Positions 38,109 to 38,162 of a stretch of DNA of 38,162 nt are shown piece after piece (position 1 is the first letter of the stretch; every line of letters begins with the position of its first letter). Below the pieces are notes generated by a model that saw nothing but the letters and a program-made list of their open reading frames with translations, ran no database searches and was not told the DNA's origin. A program made the translations under genes and the position numbers. Source of the stretch: an uncultured Acidobacteriota bacterium (GTDB taxonomy: Bacteria > Acidobacteriota > Terriglobia > Bryobacterales > Bryobacteraceae); NCBI GenBank assembly GCA_902826685.1, contig CADEFT010000052.1, positions 1-38,162 on the forward strand. The letters are read 5' to 3'.

Positions 38109-38162
38109 TTAGCCTGTCTTTCGCACTTCGCGGTGTTGACGGCAGGTAAGGCATTTAGAATC
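38109..38162 (-). CDS. Possible 3' end of a minus-strand gene, cut by window edge
   Basis: Reading the minus strand from the window edge gives an open frame of 17 codons, ending DSKCLTCRQHREVRKTG and TAA at 38109-38111. The closely spaced Cys pair and basic end look protein-like, but the stretch is too short to judge. It would be convergent with the sugar dehydrogenase gene, leaving 37 bases between stops. The interval 38072-38108 shows no clear terminator hairpin. Confidence 0.2.
   Translation of the reverse strand, partial: DSKCLTCRQHREVRKTG

Overview
The window is high-GC, tightly packed chromosomal DNA. It most resembles an Acidobacteriota genome of the Solibacter/Bryobacter type. That placement is inferred from three traits: an Oar-like TonB-dependent receptor with an N-terminal carboxypeptidase-regulatory domain, a TPR/PEGA membrane Ser/Thr kinase, and the type II secretion gene order. 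No rRNA, tRNA, CRISPR array, IS element or phage gene was seen, and no stretch longer than about 120 bases lacks a gene.

Region 1 (1-739) holds a ParD-type antitoxin gene followed by a wrecked ParE toxin gene carrying a 19-bp tandem duplication, a frameshift and an in-frame stop. Region 2 (842-13616) is one co-directional block of 15 genes with mostly overlapping or abutting ends. An ECF sigma factor, a membrane anti-sigma-like protein and a small secreted protein lead into type II secretion genes in the order gspE-F-G-H-I-J-K-L-M-C, an unknown secreted protein, then gspD. The secretin carries a long Gly/Met repeat inside its N3 domain. Prepilin peptidase and gspN are not in the window.

Region 3 (13613-19271) contains a PEP mutase/isocitrate lyase-family enzyme (-), the Oar-like receptor (+), a SprT-like metallopeptidase (-) and an intact VapBC toxin-antitoxin pair (+). 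Region 4 (19290-23760) has a P1/DmpA-family self-processing peptidase (-), diverging from a four-gene lipid-transport operon: an MlaE-like permease, an MlaF-like ATPase that lacks its catalytic Glu and H-loop His, an MlaD/MCE protein with five exact 34-residue repeats, and a ChbG/HpnK-type deacetylase. Region 5 (23748-28077) has a PQQ-type beta-propeller protein with inserted EF-hands (-), an AzgA-type purine permease (-), a secreted double-BON protein (+) and the ribosome-assembly GTPase RsgA (+).

Region 6 (28040-34335, all -) has a 1519-residue Ser/Thr kinase with a TPR-like region, one membrane span and PEGA-type periplasmic domains, then a secreted LolA-like protein and RsmI. Region 7 (34417-38071, all +) has a membrane protein with a degenerate JAMM domain, an SCO1-like copper lipoprotein overlapping it, and a secreted PQQ sugar dehydrogenase fused to cytochrome c. 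The last bases may hold the 3' end of a minus-strand gene.

Four of the five tail-to-tail gene pairs overlap within coding sequence. Many starts are TTG or GTG, often placed by a good Shine-Dalgarno sequence. The best leads are the catalytically degenerate MlaF, the JAMM-like membrane family, the sigma/anti-sigma pair heading the secretion operon with an orphan protein between GspC and GspD, and the MCE repeat tail. All function calls rest on motifs read by eye; no database search was run.
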